Assembly: GCA_965277855.1 (NCBI GenBank)
Contig: OZ255847.1
Span: forward strand, 248,001 to 312,000
Length of the DNA: 64,000 nucleotides
From: Bog-105 sp965277855
GTDB lineage: Bacteria > Acidobacteriota > Terriglobia > Bryobacterales > Bryobacteraceae
Reading direction: 5' to 3'
The position numbers and the translations under genes were made by a program. Below, piece after piece: positions 49,427-59,190 of the stretch. The first letter of the stretch is position 1. Every line of letters starts with the position of its first letter. Under the pieces are notes generated by a model, which saw only the letters and a list, made by a program, of their open reading frames with translations, had not been told where the DNA came from and ran no database searches.

Positions 49427-50058
49427 CACCGGCTCTTGCCGGCGTTCCCTCGCCATCGAGTAATCCCAACCAAACCGATACCCGCCACCAAAAACACCAC
49501 CAGCAATCCCGCCGAATTCAAAAGCACGCGCCCAAACCCAATCGCACCCACATCCACAAACGGATACGGATACCAGCCGCTGAACGCTCCATGCAGCAGC
49601 GTGTAAACCAGGTAAACCGCCGGATAGATCAGCCAGCGCAAAACACTCTTCCATTCCAACCGCGTCGTCGATACGAACACCACCCAATACAACACGTACA
49701 GCACCGGCACCACTTCATGCAGCAAAACATCGGCGATCTTCTGCAGTCCCGCCGGGCTCCATAACTCGCGCAGCACCAGCGCATACACTGCCCCCACAAC
49801 GCCGATATACAAAGCCAAACCCGTCCGCACACCAGCCCGCCCAAAATACCGCCCCAGTCTGCTTTCCGGCGTCCACAAGGAACAACTCAGCCCCAGCGCC
49901 ACCAGAATGTTCGTAAGAATCGTAAAAAAACTGAAGTAATTCGTAACCGCTCCAGCCGGCGAAATACCCTTCGCCTGCGCACCCGCTATCGCCAACGGAA
50001 ATTGCAACCCCAGCGCAAACCACCCGCTGATCGCCATCACAGCCATATAGATGCGCAT
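49426..50058 (-). CDS. Pr6Pr family membrane protein
   Basis: 210 residues with six predicted transmembrane segments. The segments AVTNYFSFFTILTNILVALG, VLYVLYWVVF and YPAVYLVYTLLHGAFSGWYP-like match the Pr6Pr (F420-related integral membrane) family. Function unknown. It is coupled to the following hydrolase gene. Confidence 0.82.
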   Translation of the reverse strand: MRIYMAVMAISGWFALGLQFPLAIAGAQAKGISPAGAVTNYFSFFTILTNILVALGLSCSLWTPESRLGRYFGRAGVRTGLALYIGVVGAVYALVLRELWSPAGLQKIADVLLHEVVPVLYVLYWVVFVSTTRLEWKSVLRWLIYPAVYLVYTLLHGAFSGWYPYPFVDVGAIGFGRVLLNSAGLLVVFLVAGIGLVGITRWRGNAGKSR

Positions 50059-50080
50059 GACTAGAAAGTATAAATTCGCC

Positions 50081-51961
50081 TCATTCGCCCCCCAACTCCT
50101 CGCCCATCTTCCAACGCATCCGAATCCGTTGCATGTTTTCGAAATCTTTCAGCGGATCCCCATCCAGAACCAGAAAACTCGCCTCGAAACCGCTTTGCAG
50201 TGCGCCGATGTTGCGATGCGGAAATATCATGCGCGGCGTATCTATGCTCCACATGCGCAGCAACTCCGCATCCGTATATACGCCGAGCTGCCGCAAGTGC
50301 CTGATCTCCTTGACAGCGTCTCCTGCCATCCCATCGCTCCCGATCAGCACTTCTACACCCGCCTCTTTCAACACGCGCAAATTCGAGCGCTGCATATCCT
50401 GCGCCGCCCCCGGCTGCTCCCCACCGAGCCAGGAGGTAGCCACCACGCCCACGCCCTTTTTCTGCAACAGAGCCGCATCACTCTCCAGAATGCGATGCGA
50501 ATACTTAATATCGATTCCGCCAAACCCGGGCACATGCATCAGATAATCGACCCCTGCATTCGCCGCATTCCGCAGATCCTCGGCAGATTCAACATGCGCT
50601 CCGACCCGCAGACCCAAAGCATGCGCCCGCTTCACCACTTCTCCCGCCATCTCCGGACTCAGACCGTGGTTCTCTCGTGCGGCCCTCTGCTCGTCCAGCC
50701 GGTACTCCTCCGAATTCAGCAGATAAATCTTCACAAACTCCGGCCGCGTCTTCAGAAAAACCGGCCACCACCGGTCCAGATCTTCTTTCGTCCGAACGCT
50801 GTAATACGCATTCCCATTCACCGTGTCAGCCGTCACTCCGGGCAGTTTTCCCTGCTTCAATAAGTCGCGATAGCTGTCTTCCGGATGGCCACCCGTCACG
50901 CTGAACCCGGCGTGCGCGAATACTTCATCTATCGTCGATGGCCCAGCCAGCCGCCGCAACGGATTCGAAAGCAGCGCCACATCATTCGGATTCAACACAT
51001 AGAAAATCCCACTCGCCAGGTCCGCGCGGTTCGAAACCGCCCACGTCCTCTGCGAGTCCGGCAAGTGATTGTGCGCATCGGCAAACGGCGGCACGACATA
51101 GCCCCCGTTTAGCTGCCTCACTTCATCCACCTGCTTCGGTCGGTCCTCTACCAGTAACCCGTTCCTCACATACATCGTGCGCGCGACGAATCTCTGTCCG
51201 TCGAACCATTCGCCGCCATTAAATTCAATCACCCGGCGCGGCGCTGCTGTTAGCGCATTCGTATTCCGAAACTGCAGCAGCCAGCTGTAGACCTCCGGTC
51301 GCGACCACACGAACTTGCCTATGTCGTGATCTACATTAAGCAATAGGCTCAGGCGCGCCGTGCCCCCGAACTTCTGCAAAGCCTCGATCATGCTGTTCGA
51401 GCGTTCAGGCGGAATCACATCGTCCTTTTGCCCGTGAAAGGCCCATACCGCCAACGCGGAAAGCCGCGCCGCCCAGTCTGTCTCGTTCCATCCCGCCAGC
51501 GGCATCACCGCCGCGAACCGCTCTGGATGCAGGTACGCCATGTGCCACGCGCCCCATCCGCCCGCACTCACTCCCGTTAAATAGACACGTGAACGATCCG
51601 TCCGGTACTCCGCCAGCACCTGATCGAGCACCGCCAAGACCGCATCCGAATCGCACCAGATGTCAATATCCGGCGGTAGCTGCGGAGCCACCACAATAAA
51701 GGGAAAGTGCGCCGTCTTCTCGGCCTCATGCGGCACCCCAGCCCTCTCCACCAGCGAAAGGTCACGTCCGCGATCGCCAGTTCCATGCAAGTACAAAATC
51801 ACCGGCCATTCTTTGCCGCTCGACTCATACTCTTTCGGCACCTCCACGAGATACCGAACTGCCTCCCGCCCATGCCCACCCGGCAAGGTCTTGAACGTCG
51901 GCCGCGTCTGCCCGAACAGCGCACCGATTATCGCGAAATAAATGCCAAGCCTCACACCCAC
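50081..51961 (-). CDS. Fused esterase and amidohydrolase, exported
   Basis: 626 residues. Signal peptide MGVRLGIYFAIIGALFGQ. N-terminal half (about 25-240) is an alpha/beta-hydrolase esterase: LYLHGTGDRGRD, nucleophile elbow GVSAGGWGAW, FHGQKDDVIPPE and NVDHDIG. The C-terminal half (about 245-615) is an amidohydrolase with the metal motif HNH in FADAHNHLPD, His residues in LRVGAHVES and MHVPGFG, and Asp in IGSDGMA. The fusion suggests consecutive hydrolysis of a carbohydrate- or peptide-linked ester substrate. Confidence 0.85.
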   Translation of the reverse strand: MGVRLGIYFAIIGALFGQTRPTFKTLPGGHGREAVRYLVEVPKEYESSGKEWPVILYLHGTGDRGRDLSLVERAGVPHEAEKTAHFPFIVVAPQLPPDIDIWCDSDAVLAVLDQVLAEYRTDRSRVYLTGVSAGGWGAWHMAYLHPERFAAVMPLAGWNETDWAARLSALAVWAFHGQKDDVIPPERSNSMIEALQKFGGTARLSLLLNVDHDIGKFVWSRPEVYSWLLQFRNTNALTAAPRRVIEFNGGEWFDGQRFVARTMYVRNGLLVEDRPKQVDEVRQLNGGYVVPPFADAHNHLPDSQRTWAVSNRADLASGIFYVLNPNDVALLSNPLRRLAGPSTIDEVFAHAGFSVTGGHPEDSYRDLLKQGKLPGVTADTVNGNAYYSVRTKEDLDRWWPVFLKTRPEFVKIYLLNSEEYRLDEQRAARENHGLSPEMAGEVVKRAHALGLRVGAHVESAEDLRNAANAGVDYLMHVPGFGGIDIKYSHRILESDAALLQKKGVGVVATSWLGGEQPGAAQDMQRSNLRVLKEAGVEVLIGSDGMAGDAVKEIRHLRQLGVYTDAELLRMWSIDTPRMIFPHRNIGALQSGFEASFLVLDGDPLKDFENMQRIRMRWKMGEELGGE

Positions 51962-52163
51962 ATCTTTCAGCCTAGGTGTTTTTTGTGGGGCAGTTCCGCG
52001 AACTGCGACGGCCTCGCAGGCCGGCTCTTCTAAATGTCAAGAACCCCTAACGTAAACGACATTGAGTGTCAGCGACTCGACTCGCCGCTTGATGGCCTAC
52101 ACTAACACTTGCGCTCGATAGCAGCACTCGAGCAGCTTTCTAAAAAACGGAGCTCCCATCACC

Positions 52164-53183
52164 ATGATGAAATTCAGCGTTGCCGCCTGTAGCAGTGTTG
52201 TGTTGTTATGCGGTCTTCTGCCCGCGCAGCAGCAAACGCAACCGGCAACGGCTTGTCCTGCTGAAGGATTTAGCGGTGGCTTCACTCACGGCTGTCCACA
52301 AAAGCAATTTGCTAAGCCGTCGGATATCTCTGCCATGATGGCGGCCCTGCCGGACAAGGCGCCGGCGACGCCCCAGAGCCTTCGCCGCGTCCTCGTATTA
52401 TGCACGGCCCGAGGTTGGGTACACACTTCGATCCCCTTAGCTGCCAAGATGGTTGAATATCTGGGCGACAAGACGGGTGCCTGGATGACGACCATCACGT
52501 ACGACCCCGCCACCATCACTGCTCAAAATCTCAAGCAATACGATGCGATCTTTCTGGACAGCACCACCGGCCAGTTCCTGGACGATCCCAATGATCAATC
52601 GGCCACCCAGGCGCGCCGCCAGGCACTCCTCGACTTCGTCAAGAATGGCAAGGGTCTGGCTGGTATTCACGCCGCCACCGATTCCTACCACACCAGCCCG
52701 CACCCCGCCTCACCTGGCGCACCCGTTGCTGCGCCCACCGGCACCTGGCCCGAATTCAACCAAATGATCGGTGGCTTCTTCAAATTTCACTGGTCCTACC
52801 CGACTCTGATTCCCGTCAAAATCGACGATCCCAACAGCCCGCTGACTTCCATGTTCCCGGCGCGCGGCTTTGCGGTAGTCGACGAGACATACACCTTTGC
52901 CCAAGACTCATTCAGTCGCAAACGCGTTCACGTCTTGACCAGCATCAATTACCAGAAAATGAGCCCGGACGATAAGGCCAAGGAACCGGCCGCCACACGC
53001 CGCACCGACGGCGACTACGCCTTGAGTTACATTCAGCACGTAGGCAACGGCCGCGTATTCTACGAAACCCACGGCCACGACGAAAAAATATATTTCTCAC
53101 GCCCCTTTGTGGCCCACATGCTGGCCGGCATTCAGTACGCGATCGGCGATCTCAAAGCAGACGATAGCCCCAGCGAGAAATAA
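52164..53183 (+). CDS. Exported ThuA-domain protein
   Basis: 339 residues; ATG at 52164 and 52167. Signal peptide (MMKFSVAACSSVVLLCGLLPAQ). The ThuA/GATase1-like region contains FVKNGKGLAGIHAATDSY and WPEFNQMIGGFFKFHWSYPT, the usual ThuA signatures. ThuA proteins are linked to sugar/trehalose utilisation in some bacteria; the exported form is common in Acidobacteria and Planctomycetes. Two hairpins (near 51996 and 52016) lie in the divergent region upstream. Confidence 0.85.
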   Translation: MMKFSVAACSSVVLLCGLLPAQQQTQPATACPAEGFSGGFTHGCPQKQFAKPSDISAMMAALPDKAPATPQSLRRVLVLCTARGWVHTSIPLAAKMVEYLGDKTGAWMTTITYDPATITAQNLKQYDAIFLDSTTGQFLDDPNDQSATQARRQALLDFVKNGKGLAGIHAATDSYHTSPHPASPGAPVAAPTGTWPEFNQMIGGFFKFHWSYPTLIPVKIDDPNSPLTSMFPARGFAVVDETYTFAQDSFSRKRVHVLTSINYQKMSPDDKAKEPAATRRTDGDYALSYIQHVGNGRVFYETHGHDEKIYFSRPFVAHMLAGIQYAIGDLKADDSPSEK

Positions 53184-53413
53184 CCTTTCCAAATTCTTGC
53201 GGCCCGCCTGAATTATCTCTCTCACACCGCACTCGACCGGTATGGCACGGCAACTGATTTGCTCAAAGGCACACCTACTACTACACGTCTCGAAACCCCA
53301 TCGATTCCAATCCTGCGCAACTCCAGATTTGCGGAGAAGTGGGCTGGGAGCGTCAAAGACGGCATCGCGCAAAGGCGTTCAGGCGCATTGTGATCCATGA
53401 ACGGTGCAGGCAC

Positions 53414-53584
53414 ATGAACGACGAGCGCCGGCCGTATCGGTACAAGGTCGACCCGAACACAGGCGACGTCCTGCCGATCATCGTTGTTAAGCATAATCAC
53501 GGCTCGGATACCATCCGGTACTCGCTCGACGGCTACATGCAACGCCGGGGTGTGAACAGCGTCTGGGCGCGGCTCGCGCAGTAA
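53414..53584 (+). CDS. Small ORF of unknown function
   Basis: 56 residues from ATG 53414 (MNDERRPYRYKVDPNTGDVL); the frame is open from 53339. It is polar with a LPIIVVKHNHGSDTIRYS segment. No family recognised. It abuts the minus-strand antitoxin remnant at 53589. Confidence 0.35.
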   Translation: MNDERRPYRYKVDPNTGDVLPIIVVKHNHGSDTIRYSLDGYMQRRGVNSVWARLAQ

Positions 53585-53588
53585 ACCG

Positions 53589-53894
53589 CTACCGTTGTAA
53601 GCCTTCGTGGATGATCTCTTTCAAGATCGTTTGATAGCCCTTCCCCGTCTTCGCGGCAAGGCGTTTCGCCGCATCGAGATCGCCCTGCGGCAAGCGCAAC
53701 GAGATCGCCGTCAGCCCACCGTTGCGCGCCTCGTCGAGCAGTTCTCGTAACTCGGCCGGAGTCGGTTTGTTTTGCACCCGAAGTATTCCTTCACGGGATG
53801 CCTTTTTGAGCGTTTGGACAGAGTAGGCGCGGCCGGCCGGCGTGTGAGACCAGTCGGCTTCTTCGACTTCGCTTTTAAATTTCGGTCTGGTTAT
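53589..53894 (-). pseudogene. CopG/BrnA-like antitoxin with a lost start codon
   Basis: The readable protein runs TRPKFKSEVEEADWSHTPAG to ISLRLPQGDLDAAKRLAAKT and GKGYQTILKEIIHEGL, the ribbon-helix-helix family linked to BrnT-like toxins. Codon 1 in the expected place is ATA (53894-53892) rather than ATG. A GTG at 53777 could start a 62-residue truncated form that keeps the DNA-binding part. No toxin gene is intact next to it. Confidence 0.65.
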
Positions 53895-53942
53895 AGAGCT
53901 GTTCGAAATACTAATTGAGCGCTAGGACGCGCGGCTCGCCGC

Positions 53943-54209
53943 CTAGCTCGCTTTCGCGGCTAACTCTTCGCGCACGATGCGCCTCAGGGTCTCTTCGATC
54001 TTCGGCGCTTTCCCGTCCAGATACTCGCGCAGCGCCGAATTGATGAGGGTCTGGTAACCTACCCCGGTGTCGTCGGCGAGCTCGTAGAAGCGCTGAAGCG
54101 TTCCCTCGTCGAGCCTGATCGAAATTTTGACTTTACCCGGTTCGGTCGGCGGCTCCTTCATCAGCGCGCCCACGCGCTTGCCCTTGCTGAAATCGTATTC
54201 TGTTTTCAT
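53943..54209 (-). CDS. BrnA-family antitoxin
   Basis: 88 residues from MKTEYDFSKGKRVGALMKEP (54209); the longer ORF runs through the broken toxin gene and is not the gene. It has a ribbon-helix-helix (KVKISIRLDEGTLQRFYELAD, GVGYQTLINSALREYL) and a C-terminal helix. Its start overlaps the end of the brnT-like pseudogene (GAATGA), so it is normally translated together with the toxin. Confidence 0.8.
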   Translation of the reverse strand: MKTEYDFSKGKRVGALMKEPPTEPGKVKISIRLDEGTLQRFYELADDTGVGYQTLINSALREYLDGKAPKIEETLRRIVREELAAKAS

Positions 54210-54488
54210 TCGTTGCTGTACTCCTCTCGTTCGCTGGGCGTCGCGGGACGCGCTGAAATAATTCGAATCGCTTCTTGGCGCAAGGTGTAGACCACCACCA
54301 GAATCCGGGCTTTCTCGCTCATGCCGATCCGCACGATGCGCTCTTCGGTCGGGTCCGATTCGCAGTCGGTTTAATTCGATCGCGCCCTCGTCCAGAAACA
54401 CGCTCTCGCCTTCGGGGAACGTCACGCCTTCGTGCTTTTTCCGATTCGCTTTCGCCTTGTCCGGGTCCGGCGTTTCGAAGCGAATCAG
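54206..54488 (-). pseudogene. BrnT-like toxin, frameshifted
   Basis: The N-terminal part reads IRFETPDPDKAKANRKKHEG and VTFPEGESVFLDEGAIELN, the BrnT opening. A frameshift near 54370 switches to TDCESDPTEERIVRIGMSEK and ARILVVVYTLRQEAIRIISA, ending SEREEYSNE before the TGA at 54206. No ATG is found at the expected start. The antitoxin gene downstream is intact, as is often seen after loss of a toxin. Confidence 0.78.
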
Positions 54489-54745
54489 CTTATCTCTAGC
54501 GTATAGACATTTCGTCCATACGGCAAGTCCGCGCCGCCATAATCTTGAAAAACAGACCCGTTCGACGGAAACGCGGCGCCCGAACGCCTGCGTGCAAACG
54601 ACAATCCCGGCATCCGCGCCCGGCAAATTAAGGCAAACGAACAGCACCCGCGCTGATTTGCCCCGAGTATCCATCATTACGCCCGACTTGTCGGTTAATT
54701 CCGCTGAAGCCGCATCCGGTTATCGCTTCTAAATTGGCATGCAAA

Positions 54746-55027
54746 TCATGTGCTTTTATGAACCTGGGAAATAGCACCAGAGGTTTTTCGGGATCCCGAA
54801 TCCACCTGAACTTCAGTGTTTGTTCGGAATACTTGAGCGGGAATCGACAGAAGATCATTTGGTACCGTGACGGGAAGTCGAGTGCCACGCCCATCGTACG
54901 CGAACGTCTCAGGATCGAAGAATTTCAACGTTCCGTGCTGGTAATCCATCTCGGTCACGAGTTTCGACAAGAACTCGCGACCTAGCATGCCGGCGAGCCC
55001 ATCCCTGGTAAATGTGTGAGCGATTGC
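54746..55027 (-). pseudogene. Retropepsin-like aspartic protease fragment
   Basis: GLAGMLGREFLSKLVTEMDY and LKFFDPETFAYDGRGTRLPV are typical of the C-terminal half of acidobacterial aspartyl protease-like proteins. The catalytic DTG part is not found upstream, so this is a remnant. The frame ends at 54746. Confidence 0.55.
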
Positions 55028-55146
55028 TCAGAAGCTCCCGGTGACAATCGACCCCAAACAATTTTCGAACCCGCAATCAACCACTTACGCCCTTCCCAAA
55101 CCCCACCCCGTTTACCCCGCTGCTACCTTCCGCGCAGGTAAACACT

Positions 55147-55799
55147 ATGTCTGCACCCGAAACATCAGTTCAGAAACCCACCAAAACCCGCGCCGAAATC
55201 AATAGAGAAAACGCTCAGAAGTCGACCGGCCCCAAAACCGAAGAAGGCAAAGCCAAAAGCTCCCAAAACCGCTTCAAACACGGCGTCTATTCCAAACAAG
55301 TCGTCGCTCCCGGCGAAGATCCCGCCGAACTCGACGAGCTCCGCGCCAAATTACGCGACGAGCATCAACCCGCCAACACCACCGAAGAAATTCTCGTCGA
55401 CGAACTCGCCCAGCACTACTGGCGCATGCGCCGCATCCGCTGCCAGGAAGTCGGGCCATGGAGAAAAGGTTCGAAGGACCGCCCGACTACCCCAAAATCG
55501 AATTCTTCGCCCGCGCTTTAGCTTCCGCCGAGCGCAGCTTCCACAAAACCCTGACCGCTCTCCTGAGACTCCAAAAGCAGCGTGGCTTCGTTCCTCAAAA
55601 ACCGATACCGGCTCAAGCCGCCGCCGCTGTCGCCGCCCCCGCTCCTGCCCCGGAAAACGCCATTAAACAGGTCCTCGAATGCCTCTTCCCCCCAGATGCG
55701 CCGAACGGAAAGCAAACTGGCTCCGTTCCTCAAATTCTCGCCAATCCAAACATCAAAGCCGCCCGCAAACGACTTACCGCTGAGAAACGCTGCGGCTAA
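55147..55799 (+). pseudogene. Frameshifted gene of an Acidobacteria-typical N-rich family
   Basis: The frame 55147-55521 begins with RAEINRENAQKSTGPKTEEG and contains FKHGVYSKQVV and LVDELAQHYWRMRRIRCQE, then loses phase. The frame from 55458 continues FEGPPDYPKIEFFARALASA, ERSFHKTLTALLRLQKQRGF and ends at 55799. Together they match one protein family seen in repeated copies in Acidobacteria, function unknown. The break lies near 55455. Confidence 0.65.
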
Positions 55800-55852
55800 A
55801 ACGCGTTTCCAATTGCTATACTCATCCCTTCCCAAACCACAGGTGCGTCTAT

Positions 55853-57688
55853 TTGAAACTTCTCTGCGCATTGATCCTCCTAGCTGCCTCGCTTCTGGCC
55901 CAAAAATCGACGCACTACGATCTCCGTTTCCCCAACGCCGTTCACCATGAAGCGGAAATCCGCGCCACCTTTACCGGCGTATCCGGCGAGCTCCTAGACA
56001 TCTATATGAGCCGCTCCTCGCCCGGCCGCTATGCCCTCCACGAGTTCGCCAAGAACGTTTACCACGTCCGCGCCTCCGATGAACAGGGCCGTCCGCTCCC
56101 GCTCACCCACCCCGATCCCTACAGCTGGCAGGTCTCCGGCCATCACCCAACCGTCGTATTCGAATACACGCTCTTCGGCAATCGCGTCGACGGCACTTAT
56201 GCCGCCATTGACCTCACCCACGCCCACCTCAACCCGCCCGCTACCCTCGTCTACGCCCGCAATTTCGAATCCTCCCCCTCCACCCTCTCCTTCGAAGTGC
56301 CCGTCAATTCCCAATGGCAAGTCGCCACCGAACTCGCCCCCGCACCCCACAACATGTGGTCCGCGCCCGATCTCGAACAGCTCATGGATTCGCCCGTCGA
56401 ACTCAGCGCTCACGCCATGCCTGAATGGAAAATCGAAAACGCCACCTTCCGGCTCGCTCTCCATCACCTGGGCGCCGATGCTCAGGCCCAGGCTTTCGCC
56501 GAAATGTGCCAAGCTGTCACTCTCGAAGAAGAAGGCGTTTTCGGTTCGTTCCCTAAATACGACACCGGTACTTACACCTTCCTGGTCGACTTACTGCCCT
56601 GGGCTTCCGGCGACGGCATGGAACACCGCGACTCCACCGTCATCTCCGGTTCGTCCAATCTCAAGACCGGCTCGGCTCGCGAAATCGGCGCGGTCTCTCA
56701 CGAATTCTTTCATTCCTGGAACGTGCGCCGCATCCGCCCCAAGTCTCTTGAACCGTTCGATTTCAATCGCGCCGATATGTCCGGCGAGCTCTGGTTCGCC
56801 GAAGGCTTCACCAACTACTACGGCATCCTAACCCTCGCTCGCGCCAAACTTTCGTCTCTCGATACCTTCGCCGAACAAATGGGAGAAGCCGTTAACGCCG
56901 TCCTCACCGACCCCGGCCGCACCGTCCACAACGTCATCGAAATGAGCCAGCTTGCGCCCTTCGTCGACGCCGCCAAATCGATCGACCCCAACAATTTCAC
57001 CAATACCTTCATCTCTTACTACACCTACGGCCAGGCCCTCGCGCTCGGCCTCGATCTCACTATCCGCCGGCACTTCCCCGGCAAGTCCCTCGACGACTGG
57101 ATGCGCACCATGTGGCGCGAACACCCCGATATCGACCGTCCCTATACCCTCGCCGATCTTCAGCACACACTCGGCGAAACGGTCGGTGATCCCGCTTTCG
57201 CCGCTGCCGTCTTCGAAACGCACATCTACGGTAAACAGCCGCTCGACTACGCCGCGCTTCTCTCGCCAGCCGGCCTGCTCCTTCGTAAACAGCATCCCGG
57301 CAAAGTGTGGCTCGGCGCGAAACAGCTCGAATTCTCCGATAACGCCGTCGAAATCGGCGTCAACACCCTGCGCGACTCGCCGCTCTACAACGCCGGTATC
57401 GATTTGGGCGATCGTATCGAGCGCTGGGACAACAAGACCCTCAAGAATTCCAACGACCTCGCCGCGTGGCTCGACAAACACCATCCCGGCGATCATGTTT
57501 CCCTCCAGGTATCATCCCGAGGCACAACCAAAACCGTCGATGTTGCCCTAACCGAAGATCCCGCCCTCGAGCTCGTCACCTTCGAAAAGGCCGGACAGCC
57601 TCTCACCCCCGCCAGCCAGCAGTTCCGCGATGCTTGGCTTCGTTCCAAAGCTTTGCATCCCTTGCCCCCGATTCCACTCATGCCCTGA
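55853..57688 (+). CDS. M61 family glycyl aminopeptidase-like metallopeptidase, exported
   Basis: 611 residues, TTG start; N-terminal signal peptide (LLCALILLAASLLAQ). Zinc motif HExxH at His283-Glu284-x2-His287 (VSHEFFHSWNVRRIRP) with the downstream Glu in WFAEGFTNYYG. A PDZ domain lies at the C-terminus (about 500-590; DSPLYNAGIDLGDRIERWDN). Likely a periplasmic peptidase. The NIPSNAP gene follows 27 bp later. Confidence 0.88.
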   Translation: MKLLCALILLAASLLAQKSTHYDLRFPNAVHHEAEIRATFTGVSGELLDIYMSRSSPGRYALHEFAKNVYHVRASDEQGRPLPLTHPDPYSWQVSGHHPTVVFEYTLFGNRVDGTYAAIDLTHAHLNPPATLVYARNFESSPSTLSFEVPVNSQWQVATELAPAPHNMWSAPDLEQLMDSPVELSAHAMPEWKIENATFRLALHHLGADAQAQAFAEMCQAVTLEEEGVFGSFPKYDTGTYTFLVDLLPWASGDGMEHRDSTVISGSSNLKTGSAREIGAVSHEFFHSWNVRRIRPKSLEPFDFNRADMSGELWFAEGFTNYYGILTLARAKLSSLDTFAEQMGEAVNAVLTDPGRTVHNVIEMSQLAPFVDAAKSIDPNNFTNTFISYYTYGQALALGLDLTIRRHFPGKSLDDWMRTMWREHPDIDRPYTLADLQHTLGETVGDPAFAAAVFETHIYGKQPLDYAALLSPAGLLLRKQHPGKVWLGAKQLEFSDNAVEIGVNTLRDSPLYNAGIDLGDRIERWDNKTLKNSNDLAAWLDKHHPGDHVSLQVSSRGTTKTVDVALTEDPALELVTFEKAGQPLTPASQQFRDAWLRSKALHPLPPIPLMP

Positions 57689-57715
57689 CCAACTAAAATA
57701 ACAACGAAACCATCT

Positions 57716-58492
57716 ATGCAACGACGTCGCTTTCTTTTCTCTTCCTTAGCCGCTTCCGCGCTTGCCGCCGCAGCACCCGCCGCCGGTGGCCGCGAATACT
57801 ACGAACTCCGCCGCTACCATCTCGTCTCCGGACCGCAGCAGAAAATGATGAGCGCCTTTCTGGCCGAAGCCTTCATCCCCGCCATGAATCGCCTCAACAT
57901 GAATCCGATCGGCGTCTTCGACCTCTATCTCGGTCCCGAAACTCCGGCTGTCTACGTCCTGCTTCCCAGTCCGTCTCTCGATGTGCTCGCTACCGCCGAA
58001 CTGCATCTCGCCAACGACGACGAATATCAGCGCAAAGGCGAAGCCTTCCTCAAAGCGCCAGCCAAAGAAGCACCTTACGATCGTGTTGAAAGCTCTTTAC
58101 TGGTGGCCTTCGAGGGCTATCCGAAACTCACCGTGCCGCCCGTCACCGCCCAGCACGGCTCGCGCGTCTTCCAGTTGCGTACCTACGAGAGCCCCAGCAA
58201 TCACGACCATCGCGTCAAAGTTGAAATGTTCAACAGCGGCGAATTTGCCGCCTTCAAACGCGCCGGTTTCTGGTCGGTCTTCTATGGCGATACCCTCGTC
58301 GGCCCGCGCCTGCCCAACCTCACCTACATGATCAGCTTTCCCGATCTCTCCGAGCTCGACGCCAAATGGAAAGCCTTCTCCGCCGACCCCGGCTGGAAAG
58401 CCCTTTCGACCTCTCCCAAATACACCTATGAACCCATCGTCTCGAACATCAGCAACCTGATCCTCAAACCCGCGTCCTTCTCGCAGATCTGA
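57716..58492 (+). CDS. Exported NIPSNAP family protein
   Basis: 258 residues. N-terminus MQRRRFLFSSLAASALAAAA is a twin-arginine-type signal. Two NIPSNAP repeats are visible: YYELRRYHLVSGPQQKMMSA and FQLRTYESPSNHDHRVKVEM. Role unknown; exported forms are frequent in Acidobacteria. VapBC follows on the opposite strand. Confidence 0.82.
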   Translation: MQRRRFLFSSLAASALAAAAPAAGGREYYELRRYHLVSGPQQKMMSAFLAEAFIPAMNRLNMNPIGVFDLYLGPETPAVYVLLPSPSLDVLATAELHLANDDEYQRKGEAFLKAPAKEAPYDRVESSLLVAFEGYPKLTVPPVTAQHGSRVFQLRTYESPSNHDHRVKVEMFNSGEFAAFKRAGFWSVFYGDTLVGPRLPNLTYMISFPDLSELDAKWKAFSADPGWKALSTSPKYTYEPIVSNISNLILKPASFSQI

Positions 58493-58528
58493 CCGAAGGA
58501 AAGACTTATCCCAGTGAGATGCGCTTTG

Positions 58529-58930
58529 CTACCAGCGGCGAATGACTTGGGGATAATCTGCGAACGCCAAATCGGCCGAGACCAACGGAAGGTTCTCTAC
58601 CATCGCTTGCGCCGCAATCAGCCGGTCGAAGGGATCCGTGTGCCCCTTCAGCGTAGGAAGAGCAGACAAAGCTCGAACGTGTTCGAGCGAAATGGGCAGC
58701 GGGAAAATTCCCAAGGCTTTCATCTGCCCATCCACGACTAGGTCCGAAGCATAGTTCAGTTTCCCTTTGTGGTGCTTCAGCGACAATTCCCAAACGCTGG
58801 CAACGCTCAAATACAGTGTTGCGTCCATGTTCTTCAACAGCGCGCGGGCCGTGCGCGAAAGCCGCTCTGGCTCAATCGCGGACCATAGAAACGCATGCGT
58901 GTCGAGCAGCACCGCCTTAATAGTCGCCAC
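58529..58930 (-). CDS. VapC-type PIN domain toxin
   Basis: 133 residues from GTG 58930, overlapping the antitoxin stop by 14 bp; a longer ORF start at 58984 is unlikely. PIN-domain acidic residues are at LLDTHAFLW, ASVWELSLK, DPFDRLIAAQAM and LVSADLAFADY. It should be a metal-dependent RNase toxin. Partner gene at 58917. Confidence 0.87.
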   Translation of the reverse strand: MATIKAVLLDTHAFLWSAIEPERLSRTARALLKNMDATLYLSVASVWELSLKHHKGKLNYASDLVVDGQMKALGIFPLPISLEHVRALSALPTLKGHTDPFDRLIAAQAMVENLPLVSADLAFADYPQVIRRW

Positions 58931-59153
58931 TGTAAAATGCTTCGGCTTCCTCGTCGGACATCGGTTTCCACCAGTCGGGGTCAATCTCCTCGATTTGGCC
59001 GCGGAACAGCCCGAGCTCTCGAGTCTCTGGAGTCAGCTTCACCAGTTTTACAACCTGGTGCCCGTGACGGCTCAGAATCACTTCTTCTCCTTGCTCTGCA
59101 CGTTTGACGAGCTCGGAAAGATTATTCTTGGCCTCGTAGATGCTTACTTCCAT
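58917..59153 (-). CDS. Phd/YefM-type antitoxin
   Basis: 78 residues. The N-terminal Phd fold reads MEVSIYEAKNNLSELVKRAE and QGEEVILSRHGHQVVKLV, followed by an acidic C-terminal tail that would neutralise the VapC partner. The PIN toxin gene overlaps its stop. Typical autoregulation by the complex is expected. Confidence 0.87.
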   Translation of the reverse strand: MEVSIYEAKNNLSELVKRAEQGEEVILSRHGHQVVKLVKLTPETRELGLFRGQIEEIDPDWWKPMSDEEAEAFYSGDY

Positions 59154-59190
59154 CTGAATAGTATAGCCAGAATTTCTGGACAGAAAGAGT

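Noticed and set aside
51990..52035. Two short hairpins (GCAGTTC/GAACTGC and GGCCT/AGGCC) between divergent genes.
   Set aside because: They resemble generic GC-rich intergenic repeats and lack U-runs; no function can be supported.
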